Origin: Lentisphaeria bacterium
GTDB taxonomy: Bacteria > Verrucomicrobiota > Lentisphaeria > Victivallales > JAADHT01
Reading direction: 5' to 3'
DNA length: 39,065 bases
NCBI GenBank assembly: GCA_015486135.1
Contig: WFSE01000112.1
Coordinates: 1 to 39,065 of the forward strand
The number at the start of each line of letters is the position of its first letter. The stretch's first letter is position 1. The position numbers and the translations under genes are program-made. This document shows, piece after piece, positions 24,414-31,821 of this stretch. The notes beneath the pieces were generated by a model. That model was not told the DNA's origin and ran no database searches. It was given only the letters and a program-made list of their open reading frames with translations.

Positions 24414-25256
24414 CTATTTCACCTCTTCTACTTCCAGCGTGGGCAGAACGAACTCCCGGAGCTTCTCCTGCACGGTGTGCCGCATTGTGACATGCGAGGT
24501 GGGGCAGACGGCGCAACGACCTTGAAGTCGGACTTTGACCACATCGCCAGACACATCGACGAGCTCTATTCCCCCGCCGTCTTGCTCGAGCAGTGGCTTT
24601 ATTTCCTTATCGAGCACCTCTTGAATAAGCATGACCTTCTTTACTATGGACATGCTTCCACTATCGGAAGCGTCGGATTGAGAATCTTCGCGCCAAAGGC
24701 CGTCGAGTATTGATTGGATATCGTCAAGACAGCCTCCACAGCCGCCGCCGGCTTTGCAGTAATGCGTGATCTCCTCGGCGGTTTTCAGGTTGTTCTCTTT
24801 GGCGATTTCGCGTATTTTCACGTCCGTGACACCGAAGCAGGTGCAGACGATTCTACCCTCGTGGTCGCACGCATCGTCCGGAGGGGCCTCTCCTTTGTAG
24901 TTGGCGATGGCGGCTTGGAGCGCCTCCATCCCCATGACGGAACAGTGCATTTTCTCTTCGGGCAGCTCGCCCAACGCGTCGACAATATCCTTGTTGGTAA
25001 TTTGTGCGGCCTCATCCATTGTTTTTCCAATAACAAGTTCGGTGAGGACCGAGGAGGATGCGATAGCGCTGGCGCATCCGAAGGTTTTGAATTTCGCGTC
25101 GGTTATTTTTCCCTCGTCATCAATCTTCAACGTCAATTTCAACGCGTCTCCGCAAGAAACGTTCCCCACCTCCCCAACAGCGTCCGGATTTTCCACTTCG
25201 CCGACATTTTTAGGCGAGAGAAAATGCTCCATTACTTTGTCGTTGTAATCCCACAT
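24414..25256 (-). CDS. nifU: NifU, full-length Fe-S cluster scaffold
   Basis: A 280-residue three-domain scaffold. The N-terminal IscU domain has Cys35 (VSCGD), Cys61 (FGCAS) and Cys105 (MHCSV). The middle BFD-like domain carries a [2Fe-2S] cluster on Cys138, Cys140, Cys173 and Cys176 (VCTC and GGGCGGC). The C-terminal NifU domain has Cys248-x-x-Cys251 (CAVC). AAGGA lies 8 nt before the ATG at 25256; a longer frame upstream lacks homology. A cysteine desulfurase is not adjacent, which is unusual for nifU. Full-length NifU is common in anaerobes as the general Fe-S scaffold and does not by itself imply nitrogen fixation. Rnf and other Fe-S proteins here would be clients. Confidence 0.94.
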   Translation of the reverse strand: MWDYNDKVMEHFLSPKNVGEVENPDAVGEVGNVSCGDALKLTLKIDDEGKITDAKFKTFGCASAIASSSVLTELVIGKTMDEAAQITNKDIVDALGELPEEKMHCSVMGMEALQAAIANYKGEAPPDDACDHEGRIVCTCFGVTDVKIREIAKENNLKTAEEITHYCKAGGGCGGCLDDIQSILDGLWREDSQSDASDSGSMSIVKKVMLIQEVLDKEIKPLLEQDGGGIELVDVSGDVVKVRLQGRCAVCPTSHVTMRHTVQEKLREFVLPTLEVEEVK

Positions 25257-25311
25257 ATCGCTCTTCCTTCTCGCTGGAGCGCATGCGTCCTGTGCTTTGG
25301 ATATACTTGCC

Positions 25312-25386
25312 AATCCCGTGAAAGCCGGAGCCGCATCGCCAATCTGGTTGCTTTCGCTTGTATCCAGGGTCAGTTCCGCACTTTAA
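25312..25386 (-). repeat. Dispersed intergenic repeat, copy 2
   Basis: On the minus strand it reads AAAGTGCGGAACTGACC then CTGGATAC, and later TTTCACGGG. It shares AAAGTGCGG...TGACC...TGGATA with 36857-36882 and TGACC...GGATAC...TTTCACG with 17228-17272. It lies upstream of nifU. Confidence 0.45.
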
Positions 25387-25416
25387 CCCCAAGGAGCAGA
25401 ACGTCCTTCCGCAAAG

Positions 25417-25488
25417 CCTGGAAGAAAGGGGGCACCTTCACGCCACACAAAGTATGTGTGTCTCGCACGGGATACCCACTCTTCCAGG
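25417..25488 (-). ncRNA. Candidate structured RNA (imperfect long hairpin)
   Basis: A 9-bp outer stem (CCTGGAAGA at 25417-25425 with TCTTCCAGG at 25480-25488, extendable) closes an internal loop and a 6-bp apical stem (CACACA 25444-25449 with TGTGTG 25455-25460). The shape recalls a stem-bubble-stem RNA, but I see no sequence that identifies a known family, no promoter and no terminator. It may instead be the 3' end structure of the parvulin transcript. Confidence 0.3.
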
Positions 25489-25523
25489 GCCTTCACAGCC
25501 CTAACAACGCTCCCGGATTAGGC

Positions 25524-26771
25524 TCAAATCAGGATTTTGACTCCGAGCTTCGCCTTTTCTTCTTCGAGCTTCTTGGGCATCTCTTTCTGCAAAGCTTGCT
25601 TCTCCAGATACTTCTTAAGATCGTCCTTGACCTTGTCCAGCGGAATGGCGGACTTGTCTTTGGAATCGAGCAGTTTTATCACATGGTATCCGAACGCCGA
25701 TTTGACGACATCGCTAAGATCCCCCTTCTTCTTCAAAGCCAGCGCGGCTTTCGCGAAGGCTGGATCCCATCCGCTCTGTTTGGAGGTATCCCTAGGAATC
25801 GGGGGCAATTTGCCTCCATCGGCCTTGCTCGGGCAATCGCTTTCTTTTTTCGCCAACGTGGCGAAGTCGGCACCAGTTTTCAATTGGGCCAAAATGCCCT
25901 CCGCCTTTTTCTTCGCATCCGCGTCGGCCGTCTTGGCGAACGCCGCTTGATCCTCCGGAGAGAGGGTCTGTCCTTGTTGCGGATTCGTGCTTTTGGGCCT
26001 GACCAGGATATGAGCCACGGTAACGGTGGCGGGTTGTTCGAAATCCTTGATGTGCTCTTTGTAGTATTTTTGCACCGCGTCGTCGTCCACCTTCAATTTC
26101 GGCATTACAACGGTTTCGATCCACTCGTTGATAGCCGACATTTCCTGGGCATTTTTATTGGCGGCTGACTCCGCTCTTTTCTTCGCCAATGAGGAGCCCT
26201 GCGACGCTAGCTGCTTCTCTATCATCGCCTTCTGTTGGGGCGGCATCTTCGCAATATATTTGTCGAATCCTTTTTCCACTAGCTCGGGAGATGGTTTCAT
26301 GCCATCGTCCTCGGCGAGTTTCAAAAGAACGGCGCGATTGACCACCGACTTGACAATTTCCTTCAAATTGCCGGTAATGGCAGCTTGCACCTGCGGAGGA
26401 AGAGGTTTTCCATGGAACATTGGTGGCAGTTGCAAATTAAGTTCCGTAAGCAAATCCTTGCGGGTAATTTTCTTGTCTCCCACGGTGGCCACGACTTCCG
26501 GTAGCTTCATTGAGTCTAGCAACTGCGACAATGTCTGCGGTTTCGCTGGAGCGGCCGACTTGCCACCGGGAGCGGTAGCCGCACATTGCGCACACTTGGA
26601 GCCCGCTGCGTTTGCCGCAGTGGGATCAGACACTTTATTGTCCGCGTCGACCTTTTCAGGTTCGGTGGCTCCCTTGTCTTTCGCAGATTCCCCAGATTTC
26701 ATCTCGTTGCATCCCGCGATCCAGACACAAACAACACAAAGAGACACCAAGATTTTCATTCTCGACAACAT
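25524..26771 (-). CDS. Parvulin-type peptidyl-prolyl isomerase lipoprotein (PrsA/SurA-like)
   Basis: A 415-residue envelope chaperone. The start is chosen at MLSRMKILVS, which has AGGGAG 7 nt upstream, and a lipobox ends at Cys21 (IAGC). A low-complexity linker (22-80) has a CAQC motif at 60-63. A SurA-N/PrsA-type helical chaperone region covers about 90-240, and the parvulin domain runs about 250-370 (VAHILVRPKS, LKTGADFATLAKKESDCPSKADGG, FGYHVIKLLD). A Lys-rich helical tail ends the protein. It should assist folding of outer-membrane or secreted proteins. It is followed downstream by nifU and preceded by another lipoprotein gene. Confidence 0.9.
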   Translation of the reverse strand: MLSRMKILVSLCVVCVWIAGCNEMKSGESAKDKGATEPEKVDADNKVSDPTAANAAGSKCAQCAATAPGGKSAAPAKPQTLSQLLDSMKLPEVVATVGDKKITRKDLLTELNLQLPPMFHGKPLPPQVQAAITGNLKEIVKSVVNRAVLLKLAEDDGMKPSPELVEKGFDKYIAKMPPQQKAMIEKQLASQGSSLAKKRAESAANKNAQEMSAINEWIETVVMPKLKVDDDAVQKYYKEHIKDFEQPATVTVAHILVRPKSTNPQQGQTLSPEDQAAFAKTADADAKKKAEGILAQLKTGADFATLAKKESDCPSKADGGKLPPIPRDTSKQSGWDPAFAKAALALKKKGDLSDVVKSAFGYHVIKLLDSKDKSAIPLDKVKDDLKKYLEKQALQKEMPKKLEEEKAKLGVKILI

Positions 26772-26939
26772 CCAAATTCTCCCTATTATTTCTCCCAGCG
26801 CCAATCGCAGGGACACTCAGGCGGAAAAACCGCCGAAAAGCCACTATATGCCATTTCCGCCAATTCGCCAATGAATTGAGAGAAAAGCTCCCGTCCAAAC
26901 GAGTATGGCCAAAAACGATGGCAACAAGTTCAGCGGGTC

Positions 26940-27845
26940 TTAGAAAGAGAACCTGTCCCACCAGCTCTTCTCTTTTTTCTTCTTTTTCGGTTCTTTTGGT
27001 CGAGATCGCTCCCCATCAGGTTCCGCAGTAGCGGTCGGAACGCTAGAATCTTCCTGCCGGGTGTCGGTGTCAGCCGCCGCATCCTCATCCTCTTCGTCCA
27101 TTCCTTCGAAGACATTTTCCTCCGGGTATAGAATCAAGGAGATGCTTTCGTCACCTTTCAAGTAATCTATGTAGTCCGCCAGCACTGGGTTGCCAGGATC
27201 GACCAATTCCAATATCGCGTACAATATGGCGACATCGGGGTCGCCCTCTTTTTGGGACTCGTCTATCTGCGAGCAGAGCGTATCCACCGCTTGTTCCATT
27301 TCAACGCGGCGCATATCCTCCGCTTTCGCCAATTGCTTGTCGGCGATGGGGGCGAACTCCGCCGCTGGGGGATACGCTTTGGCGATTTTTTTCAGGATGG
27401 TTGCCGCCGTCGTCAATTGCGCGGAATCGTGGGGATGCTCGAACACCGTCAGTAGCTGCTCCACCTTTAATGCCACCGCCAACTTTTTCCTTGCCGTGAC
27501 CAGGGTTTTATGCCTTCCGTACTCCCGAATACCGTCATCGACAACCGCCAGCGCTTCCGCCAACGAGCCGTGGTCGATCCTCGTTTGCGCATTGGCGAGA
27601 ACCATATTATTCCTCTCGAGGGTCTCCAGATTCGCCAAAAACACGTTGGTCGGCTCCAACGTCCTAAGCCTGCCTATCTTTTTCACGGCCGAGGCGTGCT
27701 CGTTCCGCTCGACCTCGTCCAAAGTCTCCAGCACAAGTTTCGAACGACTTACGGGAGGGGGTGGCGCCTTCTTGTCGCCACAGCCAACCACCAGCAGCAG
27801 CCCCGCCGCCAGTGCTATGACCTGAAACCATCGCAACAATCTCAT
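26940..27845 (-). CDS. Lipoprotein of unknown function with helical repeats
   Basis: A 301-residue protein I do not recognise. The start MRLLRW is preceded by GGAAAG. A signal peptide with lipobox VVGC ends at about Cys22. Residues 35-200 are predicted helical, with TPR-like spacing (LDEVERNEHASAVKKIGRLRTLEP and similar); the last 60 residues are acidic then very basic (Glu/Asp-rich, then PKKKKKEKSWWDRFSF). It may be a scaffold at the inner or outer membrane. It lies upstream of the parvulin lipoprotein, about 170 bp away, on the same strand. Confidence 0.75.
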   Translation of the reverse strand: MRLLRWFQVIALAAGLLLVVGCGDKKAPPPPVSRSKLVLETLDEVERNEHASAVKKIGRLRTLEPTNVFLANLETLERNNMVLANAQTRIDHGSLAEALAVVDDGIREYGRHKTLVTARKKLAVALKVEQLLTVFEHPHDSAQLTTAATILKKIAKAYPPAAEFAPIADKQLAKAEDMRRVEMEQAVDTLCSQIDESQKEGDPDVAILYAILELVDPGNPVLADYIDYLKGDESISLILYPEENVFEGMDEEDEDAAADTDTRQEDSSVPTATAEPDGERSRPKEPKKKKKEKSWWDRFSF

Positions 27846-27935
27846 GTTTCTTTCCAGCAATTCTCAAATCCCATAACCACAATTCCCATAAGTGAGAACT
27901 GGAATGTATGGCGGAAGCGCTGGCAATTCAACCAA

Positions 27936-27960
27936 GGCTTGTCGAATTAATAGACAAGCC
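27936..27960. repeat. Perfect 8-bp inverted repeat
   Basis: GGCTTGTC and GACAAGCC flank a 9-nt AT-rich loop. No T-run follows on either strand. Confidence 0.5.
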
Positions 27961-27971
27961 GGGCTTAAACC

Positions 27972-27994
27972 AGGCTTTCTGAAAAAACTCCAGG
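27972..27994 (+). repeat. Dispersed motif copy B (AGGCTTTCTGAAAAAACTC)
   Basis: It matches the bioA-leader motif and the 36.76-kb motif in about 15-17 of 21 positions. It lies 75 bp upstream of the sRNA/attenuator promoter. Confidence 0.4.
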
Positions 27995-28005
27995 CACGCA
28001 ACGGG

Positions 28006-28017
28006 CCCCAATTGGGG
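28006..28017. promoter_or_regulatory. 12-bp perfect palindrome, possible operator
   Basis: CCCCAATTGGGG is exactly self-complementary and sits about 30 bp upstream of the -35 box of the promoter at 28048. Its position suits an activator or repressor site, but this is inference. Confidence 0.4.
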
Positions 28018-28047
28018 GCGCAAACGGGAAGGGATTAGGAGGTATTG

Positions 28048-28076
28048 TTGCGACGAAATCGGCATTGTGGTATAAT
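28048..28076 (+). promoter_or_regulatory. Near-consensus sigma70 promoter
   Basis: TTGCGA (28048-28053), a 17-nt spacer and a perfect TATAAT (28071-28076). It is the best promoter in the window by spacing and -10 match. Transcription would begin near 28083-28085. Confidence 0.75.
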
Positions 28077-28082
28077 TGTTGC

Positions 28083-28181
28083 TAGGAACACCGCGGGCGG
28101 AAGTTAGGGGTTTTGAATCGAGTATTGAAGGGACTTCGTTCCATTTTCGTTTGCCCGGCTGAGGTGGCCGGGCTTTTTTTT
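28083..28181 (+). ncRNA. Candidate small RNA or attenuator leader of about 98 nt
   Basis: It is defined by the promoter at 28048-28076 and the intrinsic terminator at 28153-28181. It contains a small stem (GGGAC...GTTCC near 28130-28142) before the terminator. There is no SRP, 6S or tmRNA core that I can recognise. Because the next gene lies 125 bp beyond on the same strand, it could also be an attenuated leader of that gene. Confidence 0.5.
28153..28181 (+). terminator. Rho-independent terminator
   Basis: GCCCGGC (28153-28159), a 7-nt loop, GCCGGGC (28167-28173), then eight T (28174-28181). This is a textbook intrinsic terminator and the clearest in the window. Confidence 0.88.
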
Positions 28182-28305
28182 GCGCATTGTTCCGTGAATT
28201 GGGTTTCCAATGACCGGTTCAGCCTCTTTGCCTACTCGAAAGGATGGCGTTATAGTTGGGGGGATTCCGCCGCGCCTGGAGCGGTGGTCGGAAGGAGAGA
28301 GGGAA

Positions 28306-29427
28306 ATGCGCCGTCAACTTTTTGACAGAACTCAGGTTGAAACGTTTCCGTTGAGCGAACGCGAAAACCGCATGGCGATAGAACGGGACAAAGTGGAGCC
28401 CGGCGATTCTCCGGGGCCATTGTCTCCGGAGTTGGAAAAAGCCGTGGGGACCGTCGCCGATAGGATGGTGGAAGCCCGGAATCGCGGTGCCTCGAGGATG
28501 CTGGCTTTTGGCGCCCATGCCATCAAAAATGGCCTCGCGCCAGTTTTGATCAAGCTTGTCGAGGATGGCTGGGTCACCCATTTGGCTACGAACGGCGCCG
28601 GAATCATACACGATTGGGAAATAGCATTCCAGGGCGAGACAAGCGAGGATGTCCGGGCCAACGTGGCGAATGGGCGGTTCGGCAACTGGCAGGAGACCGG
28701 ATTTTTTATAAATCTGGCGCTACTGGTGGGCGCGTACGACGGTCTAGGCTACGGCGAGGCGGTGGGAAGGATGATCTCGGAAGAACATCTGGGCGTACCG
28801 GGGCGCAGGGAGTTGTTGGAGGCGTGCGCGGCGGTGGAGGATTTCCCCGAGCGGGCCGCGGCCGCCGCAGACATGTTGGATACCATTAAGAGGTTCAACT
28901 TGCCGGAAGGCGAAATCGCGGCGCCGCATCCGTTCAAGCGCTACAGCGCGCAGGCGGCCGCTTGGCGGCTGGAAACACCGTTTACCGGGCATCCCATGTT
29001 CGGACACGATATCATATACAACCATCCGTTGAACCATGGCGCCGCCGTGGGCCGTTGCGCTCTGCGCGATTTCCTCCGGTTCGCGGATGGAGTCAGCCGG
29101 CTCGAAGGCGGAGTCTATCTTTCCGTGGGATCGGCCGTGATGTCGCCAATGATTTTCGAGAAATCGTTGTCGATGGTCCGGAACACGGCGCATTCCACAA
29201 ACCGCCCGGTGAAGCGGTTTCTCATAGCGGTGGTCGATCTCCAATCATCAAGTTGGGACTGGTCGAAAGGGGAACCGCCGCAGGAGTCCCCCGAATATTA
29301 TCTGCGGTTCAATAAAACTTTCGCCCGGATGGGCGGAGAGCACATCTACACCGCCGCCGACAACCGCACCTTCCTGCTAGCACTAAACCAAGCGTTGGCC
29401 TCGGCGGATTCAGCGGCTCCTAGCTAG
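28306..29427 (+). CDS. Conserved protein with deoxyhypusine-synthase-like features, unassigned
   Basis: A 373-residue cytoplasmic protein. It starts at the ATG with AAGGAG 8 nt upstream. Motifs suggest a nucleotide-binding, deoxyhypusine-synthase-like fold: AFGAHAIKNGLAPVLIKL, then HLATNGAGIIHDWEIAFQG, then HPMFGHDIIYNHPLNHGAAVG and VYLSVGSAVMSPMIFEK. The Lys that carries the butylamine intermediate in genuine deoxyhypusine synthases is not apparent to me, so the reaction is unknown. Related proteins occur in several anaerobes as uncharacterised genes. Its stop codon overlaps that of the opposite-strand FAD enzyme by 8 bp, within the palindrome CTAGCTAG. Confidence 0.6.
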   Translation: MRRQLFDRTQVETFPLSERENRMAIERDKVEPGDSPGPLSPELEKAVGTVADRMVEARNRGASRMLAFGAHAIKNGLAPVLIKLVEDGWVTHLATNGAGIIHDWEIAFQGETSEDVRANVANGRFGNWQETGFFINLALLVGAYDGLGYGEAVGRMISEEHLGVPGRRELLEACAAVEDFPERAAAAADMLDTIKRFNLPEGEIAAPHPFKRYSAQAAAWRLETPFTGHPMFGHDIIYNHPLNHGAAVGRCALRDFLRFADGVSRLEGGVYLSVGSAVMSPMIFEKSLSMVRNTAHSTNRPVKRFLIAVVDLQSSSWDWSKGEPPQESPEYYLRFNKTFARMGGEHIYTAADNRTFLLALNQALASADSAAPS

Positions 29428-30835
29428 GTTTTTCCAGGTAGGCGTCGATGTGATTGGCGACAATGACACCGTAGTTGGCCGCACCGAGCCAACCGGACAT
29501 GATAATTCCCACGGAACCGGCGTGGAAGAGCCCCGGAATTTCCTTCGAAAGGTCCATGCTGACTTCCAAGCCCTCGAATTTGGTGCCGAATGACGCGCCA
29601 CCGCCATGAAGGGTGTAGCGTTTGAACGTTTTTGGCGTTGCGACCTCCACGTGATCGAGTTTGTCGGTGATGCCCGGAAGCCGGGTTTCCAAGTCGGCCA
29701 ATGTGTCGTCGGCGAGTTTTTGTTTCTCCAGCTTGTAGGCGTCTCCGTCCAGTCCGGCCCAGTCCGCGAAATCCGCGTTCATGGAGGCGACGATCGTGTA
29801 ATCGGTGGAGCCCGGCCTGATGGACGGGTAGTAGATAGAGTAGGTTCTGCTTGTAACGTTTTTCGACAGTATTGCTTTGGGCTCGAAGACGGGATGGGTG
29901 GAGGTGAAAAGGAGGTCCCCCATGGGTTCGATGGACTCGCCCGGTTTCAGGCCCATATAGACTTGACAGCTACTGTTATTGAGCCTTACGGAATTGATTT
30001 TCTCCGCGAATTCCTTTGAGAAACGGTCCATTCCGGCCCAGTCGCGCGCGGTCGAGAGGATATTGCCGTTGGAGAGGACGGCGGAGCATTCCACAGCTCG
30101 TCCGTCTATAACGGCGGCGGCGACGCGTCCATGGCTGTCGAAGTTAATTTTTTCCATCATGGCGTTGGTCCGGATCTCCACGCCGTTGGTATGCAATTCG
30201 TCGACCATCATGTCGAGCATGGCGTTGGTTCCTCCAAGGAATGTGTACACGCCCTTGCTCATGAAATTGGAAAAAACGATACCGTAGGTTATGGCGGGCT
30301 CGTCAAGTGTCGAGCCATTGGCGTATGTGATTGGCTCCATCAAGAGGCGCACGACATCGTTGCGTCCGGGGAAATACTTCTCGAAGAGTTCGCGGTTGGT
30401 CATGGAGCGGTCGTCGTAGTAGTTCATGCCATCAAGCTCCGCGAAAAAGGCGTTCACGACCGAGCGTTCCACTCCAAATTTCTCCACCAGGATATCCATG
30501 AAGTCCTCCTTGGTGAAAGTGGTGTCCAAGGAGAACTGAGGATTGTCGAAACGGATGCTCGGCACTTGGATTATGCGTTCGGCCATTTTTTTCGACCAAT
30601 ACTTCCGGAGTGTTTTCCTCATACCCACGGGAAACCCATGCAACGCCACATCGAATATGTGGTGCTTGCGTCGAAAGCACGTCGCCAAGCCGCCAAGTTG
30701 GAAATGCTGTTCGACAAGGAGGACTTTCCACCCGCGCTTGGCGAGAACGTTGGCGGCGGTAAGCCCACCAAGTCCGGCGCCAACCACCACTATGTCGAAT
30801 TTGCCGGTACAGCGTTTTTTATCATTGATAATCAT
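29420..30835 (-). CDS. CrtI-like FAD-dependent oxidoreductase (phytoene desaturase family)
   Basis: A 471-residue FAD enzyme. The N-terminal dinucleotide fold is VVGAGLGGLTAANVLAKRGWKVLLVEQ in pattern (Rossmann GxGxxG near residues 17-22, acidic end Glu), followed by the family GGxAxxF region (LGGLATCF). The C-terminal FAD-closing segment is GLFHAGSVG. It belongs to the broad phytoene desaturase/carotenoid isomerase/NAD(P)-FAD family, members of which also act on amino acids or retinoids; with no carotenoid genes here I do not assign a substrate. The ATGA overlap with the EEP gene places it last in the 35.0-29.4 kb cluster. Confidence 0.83.
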   Translation of the reverse strand: MIINDKKRCTGKFDIVVVGAGLGGLTAANVLAKRGWKVLLVEQHFQLGGLATCFRRKHHIFDVALHGFPVGMRKTLRKYWSKKMAERIIQVPSIRFDNPQFSLDTTFTKEDFMDILVEKFGVERSVVNAFFAELDGMNYYDDRSMTNRELFEKYFPGRNDVVRLLMEPITYANGSTLDEPAITYGIVFSNFMSKGVYTFLGGTNAMLDMMVDELHTNGVEIRTNAMMEKINFDSHGRVAAAVIDGRAVECSAVLSNGNILSTARDWAGMDRFSKEFAEKINSVRLNNSSCQVYMGLKPGESIEPMGDLLFTSTHPVFEPKAILSKNVTSRTYSIYYPSIRPGSTDYTIVASMNADFADWAGLDGDAYKLEKQKLADDTLADLETRLPGITDKLDHVEVATPKTFKRYTLHGGGASFGTKFEGLEVSMDLSKEIPGLFHAGSVGIIMSGWLGAANYGVIVANHIDAYLEKPS

Positions 30836-31821
30836 TTGTTTTCCTTCACGCCCACCGGGAACTTGTCATACCTGATGCAATACGGAAATTCTTTTTTCAA
30901 CCGCTCGTCGGTCCAAGGCTTGGCGTCCACTGGAGACACCGTTGCGACAATCGGTCTATGGGCCGAAATCGAGCGCCAGTTTTTGAATGCCACCACCCGC
31001 GACATGCTCCGTTCGATTTCCGGAACCAGTCCGAATGAGACAAGCATATAATCGATCCGCTCGTACTCGTCCCTGCGCTCGTCCACGGCAGTCCAAGCCA
31101 CATTGATATGATCGACCGGTCGTATATCGAATAGGCGGCGGCGAATTCCCGAACGCCGCGAATATAGCGCATTCAGCGGACTTTTCCCGCAAGTGTCGTT
31201 AAAATTTCCGAGGACCATAATATTGGCGTCTGGCTTCCGCCTCAACACGGCGGTGGCGAGTTTTCTTAATTCCCTCGCCTCGTATCGTCTCATGTTGGTC
31301 TGGCTGTATTTCGGATGTTTGGAGCGGTTTTTGAGTATTCCAGCGAAAAGAAGGAGCTGGTAGCCATTGACATTGAACGTAATTTCCAGGAAGTCGTTGC
31401 CCACAGGTACGGGGGTGTTCTTCTTGATGTTGTATTTCAGTCCAGAAATGGTTTCGCAGGATGTGGGGCGAAGTTTTGAAAAGATAGTTAAAAAGCCGGC
31501 TGGAGCGGGTCCCGAGACCGCTTTGGCGAATACAAACTTGGTTCCAAGGAGCTTTTTAATGGTGGAGAAATCGTTCATGTCCGCGAGCCCCGCGAGAACG
31601 ATAATGTCCGCATTAGTCGACAACAACACTTTTGCCGCCATACCCGCGCGCTTGGCTTTCAATGGTGTTGGGGGGGTATCCAAGGTTCGCGAAAGGTCGT
31701 AGAAACATATTTTGATGTGGGGAACTTTTTCCGCGGCGGCGAGCGGTATTGCCATACGCACCACCACCACTGCGAGAAGCGCGGTGGCGAGGAGGCGCAT
31801 CCCTTGCCCAAAAAAGGTCAT
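30832..31821 (-). CDS. Exported EEP-fold protein with degenerate active site
   Basis: A 329-residue protein of the endonuclease/exonuclease/phosphatase fold with a signal peptide (residues 8-30). Expected motifs are altered: the LQE metal-binding Glu is replaced (LAG, Gly78), GDFN is GNFN (Asn206 for Asp), SDHxP is SAHRP (286-290, Ala for Asp), the first NI motif is FYD, and the mid-domain catalytic His after the LF/LL strand is missing. IDYML and the last His remain. It is therefore likely to bind rather than cut phosphodiesters or lipids, unless another geometry is used. The ATG overlaps the rnfC stop by 4 bp, and its stop overlaps the FAD enzyme start by 4 bp. Confidence 0.8.
   Translation of the reverse strand: MTFFGQGMRLLATALLAVVVVRMAIPLAAAEKVPHIKICFYDLSRTLDTPPTPLKAKRAGMAAKVLLSTNADIIVLAGLADMNDFSTIKKLLGTKFVFAKAVSGPAPAGFLTIFSKLRPTSCETISGLKYNIKKNTPVPVGNDFLEITFNVNGYQLLLFAGILKNRSKHPKYSQTNMRRYEARELRKLATAVLRRKPDANIMVLGNFNDTCGKSPLNALYSRRSGIRRRLFDIRPVDHINVAWTAVDERRDEYERIDYMLVSFGLVPEIERSMSRVVAFKNWRSISAHRPIVATVSPVDAKPWTDERLKKEFPYCIRYDKFPVGVKENK

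Larger units (their letters stand above)
25257..25523. other. Intergenic region with a dispersed repeat and a long imperfect hairpin
   Basis: No gene is supported. The part nearest nifU (25312-25386) resembles repeats elsewhere in the window, and the part nearest the parvulin gene holds a 72-nt imperfect hairpin (25417-25488). Confidence 0.55.
27846..28305. other. 460-bp non-coding region rich in control elements
   Basis: It holds, left to right, an 8-bp stem (27936-27943 with 27953-27960, 9-nt loop), a TGCTGA-type dispersed motif (27972-27994), a 12-bp palindrome CCCCAATTGGGG (28006-28017), a near-consensus promoter (28048-28076), an intrinsic terminator (28153-28181) and the ribosome site of the next gene. 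No protein gene is supported in it. Confidence 0.7.

Noticed and set aside
24147-24713. Plus-strand frame starting in the G-rich gap
   Set aside because: The N-terminal Gly-Met repeats are a product of the GGGCAT repeats, and the rest is antisense to nifU.
24714-26168. 484-residue open frame antisense to nifU and the parvulin gene
   Set aside because: It spans two well-supported genes and their gap in antisense and lacks any family motif.
28083-28181. SRP (4.5S) or 6S RNA identity for the small RNA candidate
   Set aside because: The conserved SRP core and the long 6S stem-bubble-stem are not present.
28113-28325. 70-residue TTG-started frame over the candidate sRNA
   Set aside because: It reads through the terminator stem and T-run and has no convincing ribosome site or family match.
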